NCBI GenBank assembly: GCA_025175895.1
Contig: JAKLTH010000238.1
Location: forward strand, 310,001 to 374,000
DNA: 64,000 nt
Direction of reading: 5' to 3'
Origin: Wurfbainia villosa
Lineage: Eukaryota > Streptophyta > Magnoliopsida > Zingiberales > Zingiberaceae
Shown: in pieces, positions 34,266 to 46,728 of the stretch
Layout of the letters: the number at the start of each line of letters is the position of its first letter
Position numbering within the stretch: position 1 is the stretch's first letter
Position numbers and translations under genes: made by a program
The notes under the pieces: generated by a model
Told to the model about the DNA's origin: nothing
The model's input: the letters and a program-made list of their open reading frames with translations, nothing else
Database searches by the model: none

Positions 34266-36765
34266 TGTAAAATACCACGAATAAAATTTGCGATAGAATA
34301 GCATCTCTATTATTCTTTAAATAGAGAACTTATTCTAGGATAAATTAAATTAATGTCGGATGGCTAGGGATTTATTTAAATCTAACCCAGGTTTAAGCTT
34401 ATGGGGTTAATGAAATCTAACACTGGTTTAATCCTCATAAGTGGATTGTTTCCTTGCCGATCCATTAATCGTCGTTTCTTCATTTTTTTTTACCATTTTC
34501 TTCTCTCTCGAACGTTTTCCTCATCACGACAACTCTTTCTCACGCGCTAAATTTCTCCACCGAGCGACTTCTCCCATCCTTCGTCGATTCCCTCCCAGCA
34601 CGATAGTAGATCTCTCTCTCTCGCCTTCTCTTCTTCTCTGAGGGCACAACTGCTGAACCCCTTCTTCTTCCTCTCGGTCGTCCACCTCTCTGTCTTGTGG
34701 CCGATGCTTGGCCAGCAGGAGGGTAGGAAAGTCGATGCCTCTTCGGTGGAAGATCCAGCTGGGAGGGGGGAAAATGCCGACCCAATAGTCAGGTGGAGGC
34801 TATTCTTTGGGTAGCAAGCAGAGCCGCCGGTGCAGGGGATTTCACTGCCAACCGTCATTGGAGCTAGGGTAGTAGGTTCGTGGGCATCGATTTCGCCAGT
34901 GAACAGAGGATTTGGGGAGGATTGCTGTCGGAGTTAGGTGAGTTGGTGCTGCTCTTCTTCAAGCTTGGACGAGATCAAAATCCTTGCTGTTGTTTTCGTT
35001 GGTTGAACGGGGATTCATGATTTGGGCAGTGGCCTTTTCCGGCGAACAGGGCAGAGTTGGGGAAACTACTATCGGTGGAGTCCCAAGGGCAGGTATATCT
35101 CGATTTATCTCCTTCTATTCATCTGTTGTTGGTTGAATTTCTAGTTATCATGATTTGATAGCTTGCCCCTTCATTTCGTGTGATTGTGAGTTAGAGATTG
35201 AGGATGGGGAGGTTTGTAATGGATTATGTGCGATTGTGAGCAAGGGGTTTGTCGACTGTGAAGGGTTGTGAGTTGAGGTTTGGTCGGTTGTGCGGCTGTG
35301 AGCAAGGAATTGCCGGTTGTGCAGCTGTGAATAAGACTACTCTTGGCTATGAAGGGGATGTAAGTGGTTGTGAATGATTGGTTCTAGGGTTTGCTCGGTT
35401 GTGGCTAAGTGAGAAAGGGTCGAGTGGAACAAAGTGTGTCAATTAGGGTGGTTAGATCCCTAATTTGGTGCAATTATGGGTTGTGATGTGTCATTTTTTG
35501 GTTGTGAATAGGGTTTGGTTTGAGGTTGGTCAGCTCCCTAAATTAGTGTGAAGTGTCGGCTATTGATTGAGCTGTGTGATGCTCTAATATCGGCTACAAA
35601 TGGGGTTGTGGATAAATCTGTGATGGTTGTAGATGTGAGTTAGCACGTTTAATTGATTTGGGTGGAGTGTACCTAAGAGGTTTAATGATTTAAACCTAGT
35701 TGAATGTTATAGAAAGGTTACGCTTGATGATTGGGGGTTTTCTAATTCGTATTCTATAAAAGGACACGAATATAAAAATGATATAGTAGTAAATTAGTAG
35801 TGTTGTCGTGTGCTTGAAATTAATTATAGTTGATGATATTTGTAGGACGTGGATACGAGGTAGGTCCACAGGCATGAAGATATTTATTTCGAGCTTTATA
35901 GCAGGTGGGTAATATTTCATACCCTGGTCAGGTAGTAGCTAAACCCTGAAGTATATGACTTCATATTGTTGTCACTTTGACCTTGACTCCACTCTAGTTT
36001 TTCTGATGCTTGATACTTGCCTTTGCACTTAAATACTCTATTATTATTGTTATCTATTCATTCATCTTTGTTATGAATTATAGATGTTATGGTAAGTGGA
36101 CCTGTAGTGGTTTACCTATGTGTACGTAGCTAAATTCGATTGTAAAACTGAATTGTGCAATCTAGATAAATCATCCAGGGATGAGTAGGATTCTAGAAGT
36201 AAAGTTGAGTTTTCATGTTATATCCTGATGATGTGTACATATCTACTATGGATCAGGTAGTCGTGTATGGACGTGTGATTTGTCGATACAACATCGCTAC
36301 AAACTGGAGGTCCTAGCTTGGTTGTTGTCATATGTATATGCCTCTCTATAGAATAAAGAGTGTGTTGTGGACATGTGTATGTACTGTCGTGCATTCTTTT
36401 AATTTACATGCATGCTGACGACTTGGTCTCCCTTATGGTTGAGAGGGTCATCAGTCATCCTGCCTCCTAGGTTACTCATGGAGGAGTAACTGGTATGGGG
36501 GCAGAGCATTTGTTGTGTCGCACTCGTCCCACTATTGACAATGGTTGTTGGAGTTGCGTGCAGTTGTCCTGGGTGCGTGACACTCGATCACTCATGGGTA
36601 GTGACAGTCGGAGTGGCCAGCAGTAGGGACCCCCATTATGCAGCTAGCTCTTTACGCTTATATGCTACTTCATACTGCCCACTCGACTACTCGAGAGCAG
36701 TGGTTGTTGTTGAGTTGGGACAATTATCATATCGTGTCACTTAGGCCACATTGGGGTCGTTGTAG

Positions 36766-36910
36766 CAGTAGGGTGCGCAGGCATGACCATGCATTTGTAA
36801 TGTCGTGGTAGATGGAGTTTGCATATATAGTAGGGTGCGCAGGCATGACCATGCATTTGTAATGTCGTGGTAGATGGCGTTTGCATATATAGATGGCGTT
36901 TGCATATATA
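36766..36910 (+). repeat. Tandem duplication in the H-like LTR
   Basis: A unit of about 62 bp containing AGTAGGGTGCGCAGGCATGA is repeated head-to-tail, followed by a further partial copy of GATGGCGTTTGCATATATA. H has one copy of the equivalent segment. Confidence 0.7.
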
Positions 36911-37348
36911 TAACTAGAGTCTATATATATGATCGTTGGATGTTGCATTTGTTTGAACTATGCTTGCTGTATTTGATTGTACATCATCTTGCATCCCACT
37001 TGCATATTTTATAGGGTGTGTGTGGACTACCAATATTGAGGTGGTCAGACTATTATATATCTTTGACAGTACCTTAAGGTAATACGAGATGGACCCGGTT
37101 CATTGTGTATTTGACATAGAATATTAATATGCCAGTTTTGTTGATTATAGAGTTAGGATTACTCTACCATGTTGTAGGTGTTGTATTATGATACTTATAC
37201 TCAGGTTGTACGAGTTACATCGTTGTCAATCTTCAGGTACCTTATGTTGTTATTATTGATCAGGTTAGTTATACAGTTGTTATATCATGCTGGTGTATAC
37301 CTGTTATACCTTTAGACAACATATTGTTGACTCGCATGTGATATATGT

Positions 37349-37378
37349 GTGTGTCTGTGTGTGTGTGTGTGTGTGTGT
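37349..37378. repeat. GT/TG microsatellite
   Basis: An uninterrupted GTGTGT run flanked by TCTGTGTG, within the H-like LTR. Confidence 0.8.
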
Positions 37379-37666
37379 TATACATGCACTTCTATTCTTA
37401 TTACCACTGAGTTTTGTACTCACCACCACAGACCCTGGGTTTTCTTGTCGCCCAGATAACAAGTAGTCAACTTCGTGATGGGCTTGGAGCAATGCTAGCT
37501 GGCAACCTCTCATCTCACTTCTGAGGGTCCCAGCTTGGATTTATGTTTCCTTTTGTCTTCGGATGTTTCGTATATCGATTCAGATTTATATGGTGGATGT
37601 TGTATTTGTTGGTAATATATGAGATGTGTCTTAAGGAAATTGCCTTATGTCTTAAGCAAATCTGGA

Positions 37667-37962
37667 GGTACAAGGTTTCTCCACCTCCAGATTATTCTGA
37701 GGAGTGTATTAGTGGTGGTGTGCATCACTAGAGCTCACTTGAGCTAGACCCGTGGAGTAGGAATCCTAGGTTCCAAACCACGTTATATCGTCGTGCATTT
37801 GTGTTGTGCTTATATTGTTGTTATCGTTTTTATATGTATTTGTATTCTGCTGCACTAATGACAATTGTAGACAAGCAATACAACGAACACGATCGAATTT
37901 CAAGCGACGACACAAAACTGCTATTCACTCCCCCCCTCTAGCGTGTCACCAACGGTCTTACA
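37667..37962 (+). repeat. Family A LTR tail (R/U5), probably the end of element F
   Basis: Shares GTTTCTCCACCTC, GAGGAGTGTATTAGTGG, GTGTGCATCACTAGAGCTC and GAGTAGGAATCCTA with the LTRs ending at 13207 and 19475. It ends CTTACA at 37962. Confidence 0.7.
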
Positions 37963-38104
37963 AAAGGTAGGCATCTCCCCCTTTTCTCACTCAATCTGGC
38001 GATCCACGGTCGAATCCGGTGGTGCATCGTTTTATCAGCATCTGCACGCCGGGCCTCGCAAGGCGAGCATTAGGGGGTGACATCTATCAACTGGGTGTCA
38101 TTCT
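37963..38104. other. Short unassigned segment before the TRIM
   Basis: Mixed sequence with GGGCCTCGCAAGGCGAGC and AGGGGGTGACA, reminiscent of an H-type LTR end, but too short to assign. Confidence 0.25.
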
Positions 38105-38798
38105 TGTCAGTGCCTATAAGATCCACATATCTCCACAATGGTATGATATTGTCCACTTTGGGCCTAAGCTCTCATAATTTTATTTTTGAGTTTTACCCAA
38201 AAGGTCTCATGCCAATAGAGATATCTTTTCATCTTATAAGCACATGATCTTCCATGTCTTACTAATGTTGGACTTTGATTATATTCCCAATACTCCAACA
38301 ATCCCCCCCCTCAAACGAAGGACCACATTGACCCCCCCCCTCAAGCCTATCCGTCCTCAAAGAGCATCCTCTGTTTGATGTCCGATCCTTAACCCACCAG
38401 GACTTCCTGCCAACTATCTGGTCCTCCTGACCCAGCTAGACTTCCTGTCAGTTTATCCGGCCCTTCGGCCCAAGGGACTTCACCGATTGTTCGGTCCTCC
38501 ATTATTGGACTTCTTACTGTTCTCTTGATCTAGACATGGGAGCTTAACTTCCTTCATTCGAAGTTCATGGCTTGACATGGACCATGGCTCTGATACCAAT
38601 TGTTAGTGCCTATAAAATCTACATATCTCCATAATGGTATGATATTGTCCACTTTGGGCCCAAGCCCTCATGGTTTTGCTTTTGGGCTTTACTCAAAAGG
38701 TCTTATGCCAATGGAGATATATTTTCATCTTATAAGCACATAATCTTTTCCATATCTTACCAATGTGGGACTTTGATTGTATTTCCAATACTCCAACA
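38105..38798 (-). mobile_element. TRIM: terminal-repeat retrotransposon in miniature
   Basis: 694 bp with LTRs of 196 bp (38105-38300) and 198 bp (38601-38798), both TGT(C/T)AGTGCC...CCAACA. A minus-strand PBS ATTGGTATCAGAGCC abuts the right LTR (about 38586-38600). A minus-strand PPT GAGGGGGGGGAT abuts the left one (38301-38312). Flanking 5-mers ATTCT (38100-38104) and ATCCT (38799-38803) agree at four of five positions. It encodes no protein, so an autonomous element must move it. Confidence 0.85.
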
Positions 38799-38803
38799 AT
38801 CCT

Positions 38804-39887
38804 CACCAGGAAGCCAGGCAGGTTCGACTGCTCTAGATCCATATCCAACCTCAAGGATGTCATCCATGCCAATAAGAGGCACCTCGAGAAGCCCCCAGTT
38901 GCAGCCCCAGGTCGATCGACAATAGAGAGTTCCTCAACCCCATCACTCACGAGGTGATCCTTAGCAACTCCAGGTGCGAGCTCAGGATCACCGGCTTCGT
39001 TGCCTACTCGGACGACAACCACCACCATTCCTACATGGGAACCCTCTGCTCGAGCATGCCCGGTCCTGGTGGCGATCGATCACTACACCCTCCAAAGCTA
39101 CCCTTCAAGCAGGGGAGGACCCAACACCACTCCCCCGAGAAAAGTACTTTGGGGCTTCCTCAGTTTCCAGCTTTGCACTACTCAGCGATGGAGGAGGAGC
39201 TCAGTACCATGCCGCTGTTCTAGCGTAGAAATTTCTTCATGCGGCAGAGTCACTAATGTAAGCAAAGAAGCCTTCCAACGGGCTGACGTGCCACAAGTGC
39301 GGCGAGCAGTTTGGCAAATTGGAAGCCTTGGAGTGACACCATCTCTCCAAGCACACAAGTGCAGTGCAGTTTGATGTTATTTTATGGATTAGGATTTCAA
39401 TTCTTGGATCTTGTCATGGAATTGAAGAACATGCAGTGACTAAGCTGGTGGAAGGTGACTCGTTGTGGAAGATTGTGGAGAGCATCTGCGGGTCGAACTG
39501 GGCGAAGGCGGAGAGCCGCAGCATCCGCATCGACTACATCCTCAAGGTCCACAGCACGCAGAAGATGCTTGCCTATTTCGAGGAGTACCACGAGGCGGTG
39601 AAGGCGAGGGCGAGCAAGCTGGTGAAGAAGCATTCCAGCCTCGGCGGCAGCGGTGCCGATTCCACAAATTTGCCACCATACGCCTCTGAACCTCGGTGTT
39701 GCTAGGGCTCCTCCACCCTCTTGCTCCTCCAACAAATTTGCGAGCGTGTATCGAATCATCACGAAACTTACATTTGCTCGTCCCATCACCTAAGAAGGAA
39801 GGAACATAAGGCGGGGTAAGCGTGTGAGCAAGTTCGTAGACCTCCCACCAGCGTAGCACGGCGTTGAGGCGTCAACAGCGATGAAGG
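38804..39887 (+). pseudogene. C2H2 zinc-finger protein pseudogene, 5' part (At1g75710-like family)
   Basis: Resembles plant single-finger C2H2 proteins. Recognisable in order: SRSISNLKDVIHANKRHLEKP (38839), a frame change near 38930, then HEVILSNSRCELRITG; the finger CHKCGEQFGKLEALE.HHLSKH (39289-39354, C-x2-C-x12-H-x4-H) with an internal TGA at 39334-39336; a probable 78-bp intron; and VEGDSLWKIVESICGSNWAK plus LKVHSTQKMLAYFEEYHEAV. RFHKFATIRL-like sequence in a shifted frame and further decay follow up to 39887, where copia element K is inserted. The gene resumes at 55314. Several frameshifts and stops make it non-functional. The family assignment is from recalled family motifs. Confidence 0.75.
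39359..39436 (+). other. Probable intron of the zinc-finger pseudogene
   Basis: GT at 39359-39360 and AG at 39435-39436 enclose 78 AT-rich bases between finger residues LSKH and the TKLVEGDS block. In intact relatives these two blocks are adjacent. Confidence 0.6.
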
Positions 39888-41805
39888 TGTTGGAATTTGA
39901 GATCATGTCTGAATAAAGTGAATAGAATAATTTTTATTACATCCCAGATATCCCCTGGGGGCCAGAAAAACTTACTTTAGCATAATCACATAAAAACACA
40001 CACAAGGAGAAAGAGAAGTTATACCTTCAAGATTCTTTTAAATTTGTCGAAACCACAAGAAAGACCAACGGGCCTTGCCTCTATTAGTATACATGCCAGG
40101 ATCACCTAAGACAACTCCTAGAGTAGCAAGCCTTTGTCTCTGATTGGTGCTAGCCAACCGGTGGAGACAAGAGAAGAGAAGAGAGGAAAGATGACTACCA
40201 AGGGAGAAACCTAAAACCACCACCCCTCCAAAGATTATCAAGGGATCTATTTATAGATCTCTTGATTAGGTCATCTTAGGAGGCTTAAATGGAACATATC
40301 TTACCATAATTATCCCATAATTAAGGTAAGAACAATCCAAGAAATTTTCATAAGAGAAATCTCCAAAATCGGCGGAACCGCGACACGACCATGTATCTTA
40401 CACACGACCGACCGTGCCAGGACACATGACCTGTCGTGTGCCCTTCTAGGCACAACCCAATTTTAGTCATTTTTTCATCCAGAGCCAGGAATGACCCGTG
40501 CCAAGTTAGGCACGGCCGTGTGAGGCTTTGTATGGTCCGTTTGACTTCATTTAGGTGTGATATGGTTGTGCTAAGTCCAACAAGGTCATAGGAGGTTCTA
40601 TAGCCTCCATTTTGCACCCCCTTGGTCTAGTTCAACTAGATATATCCTCTCTCAATGAGAATCTCATTCTCAGACTTATTTTACATCTCGAGATCACTCG
40701 TAGTACGTGTGACCCAATAGGTTCTCGGTTATGTTGGTCATTCATAATTAACCCCTTAATTATGAATAGATCATGAGTGACACCTAGTAGTACATCGCGA
40801 CCCCCAATTGATCGGAAAGTCTAAATCAACTCCAGAACATTTTCTGAACCCTTCAGCAGCTTCAGTTGTTTGTGTCTTGTTCCTTTCACTCATCCTATAC
40901 CCACTTTATTCAGGACATAGTCTATGTGTTCGTCCCCACTAGGCTGACTATGTCACACCTAGCCCAAGTTAGTTTCCTTATCCTATGGATTCAAGTTACT
41001 CCTACATGTTCCCAAGAAGTCCATCTTCTTAATATGTTTGCTCTGGCTAGAGACTTCTGAGTAACAATCTTAAGTTAGTTTCCTTATCCGGTGGATTCAA
41101 GTTACTCCTACATGTTCCCAAGAAGATCATCTTCTTAATATATTTTCTCTGGCCAGAGACTTCTGAGTAACAATCCCAATAAGAGGCCTAGGGTATACAT
41201 CTCCTTTATCAAGAGTGGTGAATCCTCTATGGGCTATTCATACACCTTCGATCACTTTGGCTTATACCCAATCATCCCGGAGTTTCACCTACTATGTAGA
41301 TGGGTGCGAAGAAGTCAAAGTATAAGGCGCCATGATCAAGGTGACTTAAATACCTCAAGTCTAAGGAAGCTTGCACTCAAGCTGCAATGAGATCTTCAAC
41401 GTCATATAGAACCATATGAAGTCTCATAGCAGGTCACTCCAATGTACTAGTTATCATAACTAACATCCACATGTTCATTCTCAACATCCCTATGCTTTCA
41501 TTCAGTGAGTACCGAGTGCTTGGATAAACCAAGGAGCATAACATGTGCTAGTCTCACATAATTGATGATGTTCAATCTCATCAATTCATCGACTAGGGAT
41601 AATTTCAATACTTGCATATTTACACATGATGAGATACCCACTAATTGTGATCCAACCACAATTTCTCTCATGTTATGCATCATATTGTGGACTTCAGTAC
41701 ATGAGTTTAAGATCCAATCAAATACATAGATAATGTATACTCAAATAGTGAATTTTATTAATAACTTCTAAGGCGATTGTCTTAGGACACCTCTTAATTA
41801 CATCA
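39888..41805 (-). repeat. Element K 3' LTR (left copy)
   Basis: 1918 bp against 1817 bp in the right copy. The difference is a 106-bp tandem duplication at 40966-41177. The minus strand starts TGATGTAATTAAG. Confidence 0.85.
40966..41177. repeat. 106-bp tandem duplication in the left LTR of K
   Basis: AAGTTAGTTTCCTTATCC begins at 40966 and again at 41072, with the following 100 bp largely repeated. The right LTR has one copy, so it arose after insertion. Confidence 0.85.
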
Positions 41806-41818
41806 AACTCCCACTTGA
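41806..41818 (-). promoter_or_regulatory. Polypurine tract of element K
   Basis: The minus strand reads CAAGTGGGAGTT directly before the 3' LTR start. Confidence 0.65.
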
Positions 41819-43297
41819 CCTACAGTCAATCGCCTTGATATCTAATATCATAGGCTTTTATATACCTCTCAAACTTTTCTTGGGGAAGAGGCTTTGTTAT
41901 GGGATCTACTAGATTCCTATCAATGGAAACTTTCTCTATTCGTACATCTCTTCTACCAATGATCTCTCTGATCAGATGGTAATGACGTAGTACATGCTTG
42001 GATTGCTGATGAGACCTTGGTTCCTTCGCCTGTGCAATGGTGCTATTGTTGTCGCAGTAAATCGGTAATGCTTCGACAATGCTCGGAACTACTCCAAGTT
42101 CAGTAATGAATTTCTTGATCCAGACTACCTCCTTTGCTGCTTCAAAAGTTGCAATGTACTCTGCCTCCATAGTAGAATTAGCAACGGTGTCTTGCTTGGA
42201 ACTCTTCCAACTCACCGCACTTCCATTCAAGATGAATATGTATCTAGACTGAGATTTGGAATCATCCTTATCTGTCTAGAAGTTGGCATCAGTATACCCG
42301 CTTACTACCATATCACCTCCTCCATATAACAAGAATAAATCCTTAGTCCTTCTCAAATACCTAAGGATTGTTTTGACAACACCCAATGGTCTATACCAGG
42401 ATCCGACTGGTATCTACTCGTAACACTCAAAGCGTATGATACATCGAGCCTCGTACATAACATAGCATACATGATCGATCCTATAGCTAACGCATATAGG
42501 ATCTAACTCATGCGAATCCTCTCGTCTTCAGTGTGCGAGCACATAGACTTCGAAAAGTGTATCCCATGCCTCATGGGAATAAAACCATTCTTGGATTCTT
42601 CCATGCTAAACCGTTTTAGCACTTTGTCTATGTATGTAGACTGTGAAAGACCAAACAACCGATTCGATCTATCTCTATAGATCTTAATCTCCAAAATATA
42701 GGTTGTTTCTCCCATGTCTTTCATGGAGAACATTTTGGACAACCAGACCTTGACTGTTTGCAAAACAGGAATATCGTTTCCTATAATTAATATATCATCA
42801 ACATACAATACTAGGAACACGACCGCACTCCCACTAATCTTCTTATACACAGAGGGCTCCTCAGGATTTTGTAAGAAATCTAACTACATGATTGCCTCAT
42901 CAAAACAGATATTCCAACTCCTAGATGCTTTCTTCAATCCATAAATGGAATGTCGAAGCCTGCAAACTTTGTTCTTGTCAATGGATGTGAGACCCTCATG
43001 TTGTATCATATATACATCCTCAGACAGGTTTCCGTTAATGAATTAAAACTATTTTCACATCCATCTACTATATCTCATATTCAAAATCAGCTGTCATGAC
43101 TAGGAGTATCCGAATGGATTTAAGCATAGCTACTTGTGAAAAGGTTTCATCATAGTTAACACATTGTCTTTGACGATAGCCTTTCGCCACTAATCTAGCT
43201 TTATAGGTAATAATATTACCATCCATGTTGATTTTCTTCTTAAAAACTCACTTGCACCCTATAGGCGTTATGCCTTCGGGTGGATCTACCAAGTTTT
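41819..43297 (-). pseudogene. RNase H and reverse transcriptase of element K (3' part of pol)
   Basis: RNase H at 42230-41826 has STMEAEYIATFEAAKEVVWIK and YCDNNSTIAQAKEPRSHQQS. RT at 42850-42503 has FLVLYVDDILIIGND with the YVDD catalytic pair. Upstream, in shifted frames up to 43297, KARLVAKGYRQ-like and YDETFSQVA-like blocks are recognisable. Many stops and frameshifts are present. The pol frame is interrupted at 43297 by element E and continues at 50073. Confidence 0.8.
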
Positions 43298-44973
43298 TGT
43301 TGGTGCAATCGACCTAGGACATGATTGACCAGATTCGAGTTTGACTCGAGTAGTATTTTGATGTTTGACAATGTGTTAGGGAGATTGTTGGTGCAATCGA
43401 CCCAGATCATGATTGACTGTTTGACGATGGTTTGATCATTATTTGACTATATGGTTGACTTGGGGTTGACCATATGATGGAGAAGTCCAAGTCATGGGTA
43501 CTTGGCATGGAAAGTCCAAGCATGGGTCTTGGCAAGAGAAAGTCCAAGTCTTGAGTATTTGGCATAGAAAGTCCAAGGATGGGTCTTGGCAAGGGAAAGT
43601 CCAAGCTTGAGTCTTGACAATTGGAAAGTCCAACATGGAGTTGGCATGGAAAGTCCAAGGGTGTAGTCTTGGCCACGTAAGTCCAATGGTGTAGTCTTGG
43701 TTGTGAAAGTCCAAGTCATGGGTACTTGGCATTTGGGAAGTCCAAGGGTCGATATTGGCGGCGTAAAGTCCAAGGCTGGAGTCTTGGCAACATAAGTCCA
43801 ATGGTTGGCGGCGTAAAGTCCAAGCGTGGTCTTAGTAGCATAAGTCCAATGTACCTTGGCAGTGTAGACATCGTTAGCATGACAATAGCCGATGGAAGCA
43901 CCTGAAGGCTAGCATATGGATGAATAAGTCATGGATGACTTAGAGGGATCCGATAGGCATGAGGTTGATGGAGGTGGCTAGAAGGCTTAGGTCTAGGCTA
44001 AGGGTGGTCTAGCAAGTATGAGGGCATCATACTTAGGGTTAAACCTCATGGATGAGGTTTATCAATCGACTGGAGTTATGTACCAGTCGACTGGTCAAGT
44101 GTTTTGACACTTGACAATCGAGTTGATACTCAACAGTCAACTGGGATTATGACCGATCGACTGTTGTGAGTCGACTAGTGCTCGACTGTGATTTAGGGCT
44201 GAAAAAACCTTGGCTGTCGACTGCTCATTGGAGCAGTCGACTGATGTCAGACGACTGCCATGGATGGCAGTCGACTGATGGTTTGATGTCAGCTTGGTAG
44301 CCAACTGGGCAGTCGGCTACGAGTGTTGGCAGTCGACTGGCGATGTTGGTAGTCGACTGCCAAGTGATCCGTTGGAACTTTTCCAGTGTGGATCAAGTTG
44401 TCTCACAATGGCTACAAGAGCAGTCGACTTATGGTCTCTCGATCAATCGACTGCTAGGTGAAATCTAATCCGAATGCAGGTTATAAAAGCAGCTCATTGA
44501 GAAGATTTTTGGCATGGTTATTTGAGGAGATTTGGGGTGATTTTCTAGTGCAATTCAGAGTCTCCAAGTGCAACTCAAATAACCAAACAAGCAAACTTCC
44601 AAAAGATCGATTGTAAAGTTTTCTTTACATTCTTTTGTTGTATTTCATTTGTAATTGATTGTTTTACTTTATATTACTGTTGTAATCATTGTAAAAGGTT
44701 TCTCCACCTCTGACTTATTGTCGAGAAGGAGTATTTGTGATTAGTGGTGTGTGTTTGCATCGCTAGGGCTCTTTCAAGCTTAATCCATGGAGTAGGAACC
44801 GTACAGTTCCGAACCATGTTATATCTCGTGTTGTGCTTGTGCATTTTGGTTATTTGTATTTGTTGTTATTATTATTCTGCTGTGTATAACAATTATGTAG
44901 CAAGCACGAACGAATTCCGATCAAACGACAAAATGCTATTCACCTCCCTCTAGCGGGTGCATAGGTCCTAACA
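43298..44973 (+). repeat. Element E 5' LTR, terminus duplicated
   Basis: TGTTGGTGCAATCGACC at 43298 is followed by a second copy about 90 bp later, preceded by PPT-like TTAGGGAGAT. Palindromes lie at 44084, 44234, 44268 and 44330 (exact CAGTCGACTG). TATA box TATAAAAG is at 44482-44489. The end is GGTCCTAACA. Confidence 0.85.
44482..44489 (+). promoter_or_regulatory. TATA box of element E 5' LTR
   Basis: TATAAAAG, repeated at 49579-49586 in the 3' LTR, just downstream of the palindrome-rich segment. Confidence 0.6.
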
Positions 44974-44975
44974 AG

Positions 44976-44987
44976 TGGTATCAAAGC
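44976..44987 (+). promoter_or_regulatory. Primer-binding site of element E
   Basis: TGGTATCAAAGC, one base from the tRNA-iMet complement. Confidence 0.8.
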
Positions 44988-45038
44988 GGGTCACTCTTCA
45001 CCAACTTCGCATCCGAGAGAGAAAAAGTGCTAGAGGAA

Positions 45039-46728
45039 ATGGAGCTCAATGAGAGATTGGATGATGACATCAACATTTCACCTTCCTTCGACCGCGAAGA
45101 CTTTGCATATTGGAAAGGTAGAATGATGTATTTTTTTAATGTGTGATTATAATAATTGGATAAGTGTGATGGTAGGGTTTGATACTCCAAAGGATGAAGA
45201 AGGAAGAAAAATCAAAAGAAGAATTGGAGTCAAGAACAACTCCGATACTTCAATATAAACAATAAGGTAATGGGTATTTTGCTTAATGTAATCCCTAATG
45301 ACATTTTGATCAAGATAGGGGATTGCAAAGATGCCAATGAGCTATGGAGCAAATTAACGAAATATCATAAAGACCCATCATTGACTCAATTGGAAAGAGA
45401 GCTCAAAGAAGAGGAAGAAAACTCATCTTCACAAGAAAGTGAGGATTCGAAGGTCGAGGAGTGTTCGACACTCGAGGGGGAAGAAGAAGTGGAAGAATTG
45501 GAGGTTGAAAGGCCATCAACGTCCAAGGAAGAGGTAGAATTGGAAGAAACCTCAACCTCTAGGATTGAGGGGGAGGAGAGACCATCTACTATGGAACAAG
45601 AGCAAAATCAAGAAATACCATCAACTTCCGGAAGAGATGAAGAAGCCCAAACATCCAGCGATGACTTAGGTAACTCAAGCATTTCGATAAATACTAAAAA
45701 TCATATAATATGCTTTGAGTGTAGGGAAGCCGGACACTACAAGAGCAAGTGTCCTAAGAAAGTTAAGAAGGCTCTATCGGTGTTAAAGGTCAAGGATATC
45801 GGTGTCCCCGCTAAGAAGAGCAAAGAGCATGTCATTTGCTTCAAATGTCAACAACCGGGACACTATAGGAGTCAATGCTCAAAGGGAAAGAAGAAGACTC
45901 ATGAAGGAAGAGCTACACATGTAGGGGGGCTAAGGCAAACCCTAAGGTAACTTTTAAGTATGCTTCTTCTTCAATTAATTATCAAAAGCATGCTAGAAGT
46001 AATCTTGCAATTATTCATGAAAGGCATGCTAGAAATAATAGGTTTTATTGTTTAGGAGAGAAACATGTCAACCTTAGGAATAAGGAGAAATTTGGGATTA
46101 ATGTCCCTAAAATAATTTTACCTAAGGAAATTATTAGGAAGGTAGAAAACCATCTAGGCTTTAACTCCAAGAATTCTAGACATATGCCTAGGAAAGAAAA
46201 AAATACTCAAAGAAATAATGAGCCCACAAAATTTGAGCAACTAGAGTTGGAAAATCAAGTCTTGAGGTCAAGACTTGAGAAATTAGAGAAGAACCTTAGG
46301 AAAATGCAAAATCAAATGCAAGGGTCAAATAGTCAAAGTCTAGGGTCTAGGAGTCAAAGTCAAAGACCTAGGAAACAAGAACCATCCAAGGGCAAGCTTA
46401 AGCCCAAAAAGACCTATCATAATGTTCCATTCGATTATGGAACTCAATCTAGGTCTGAGAAAATCAAGGTTAATAGGGAAGTCATCCCTAAGATTGACCA
46501 AGATAGATTCCTAGTGGCTAGGGTTTCAAGGAAACCTAGGGAAGCCGCTAAGAAGGTTACAAGGGGAGTTACCCCAAGAGCTAACCTAAGCAAGACCCAA
46601 ATGACCAAGGCTTCTAAGCCAGGGTCATTAGGAGGGTATCTAGGAAAGTTATCCCTAGTGAATACCTAGTAAACCCAAGGAGCTCCAATAGGTATTGGGT
46701 TCCTAGGAGCGTGATCGATTCACGCTAA
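45039..46728 (+). pseudogene. Gag of element E, two intact zinc knuckles, frameshifted
   Basis: The ATG at 45039 opens a frame with a REDFAYWKGRMMYFFN block, then several stops around 45144-45180. The main frame 45270-45950 has the acidic Glu/Ser/Thr-rich stretch and both knuckles, CFECREAGHYKSKC (about 45714) and CFKCQQPGHYRSQC (about 45837), with all metal-binding residues present. A base is lost near 45925 in a G run. The frame resumes at 46184-46669 with the coiled-coil-like KFEQLELENQVLRSRLEKLE and basic C-terminus. A second shift precedes the terminal SNRYWVPRSVI motif and the TAA at 46726-46728. Confidence 0.75.

Larger units (their letters stand above)
34266..37666 (+). mobile_element. 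Truncated H-like (Tekay-type) LTR inside element F's LTR
   Basis: Starts TGTAAAATACC like H and shares landmarks in the same order: CT-rich leader, GCAGGTGGGTAAT, CTCCCTTATGGTTGAGAG, and CACAGACCCTGGGTTTTC near 37427. The right end typical of H (GGGGCGTGACA) is missing. Sequence passes into an A-family LTR tail near 37667, so the right end and its target duplication are deleted or replaced. Confidence 0.65.

Noticed and set aside
38105..38300. Possibility that the TRIM is Cassandra, which carries a 5S rRNA-like LTR
   Set aside because: I could not see a 5S rRNA internal promoter or 5S-like sequence in the LTR, so no family name is given.
38693..39028. 111-codon minus-strand frame
   Set aside because: Antisense of the zinc-finger pseudogene and of the TRIM LTR. 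The plus strand carries the recognisable conserved blocks.
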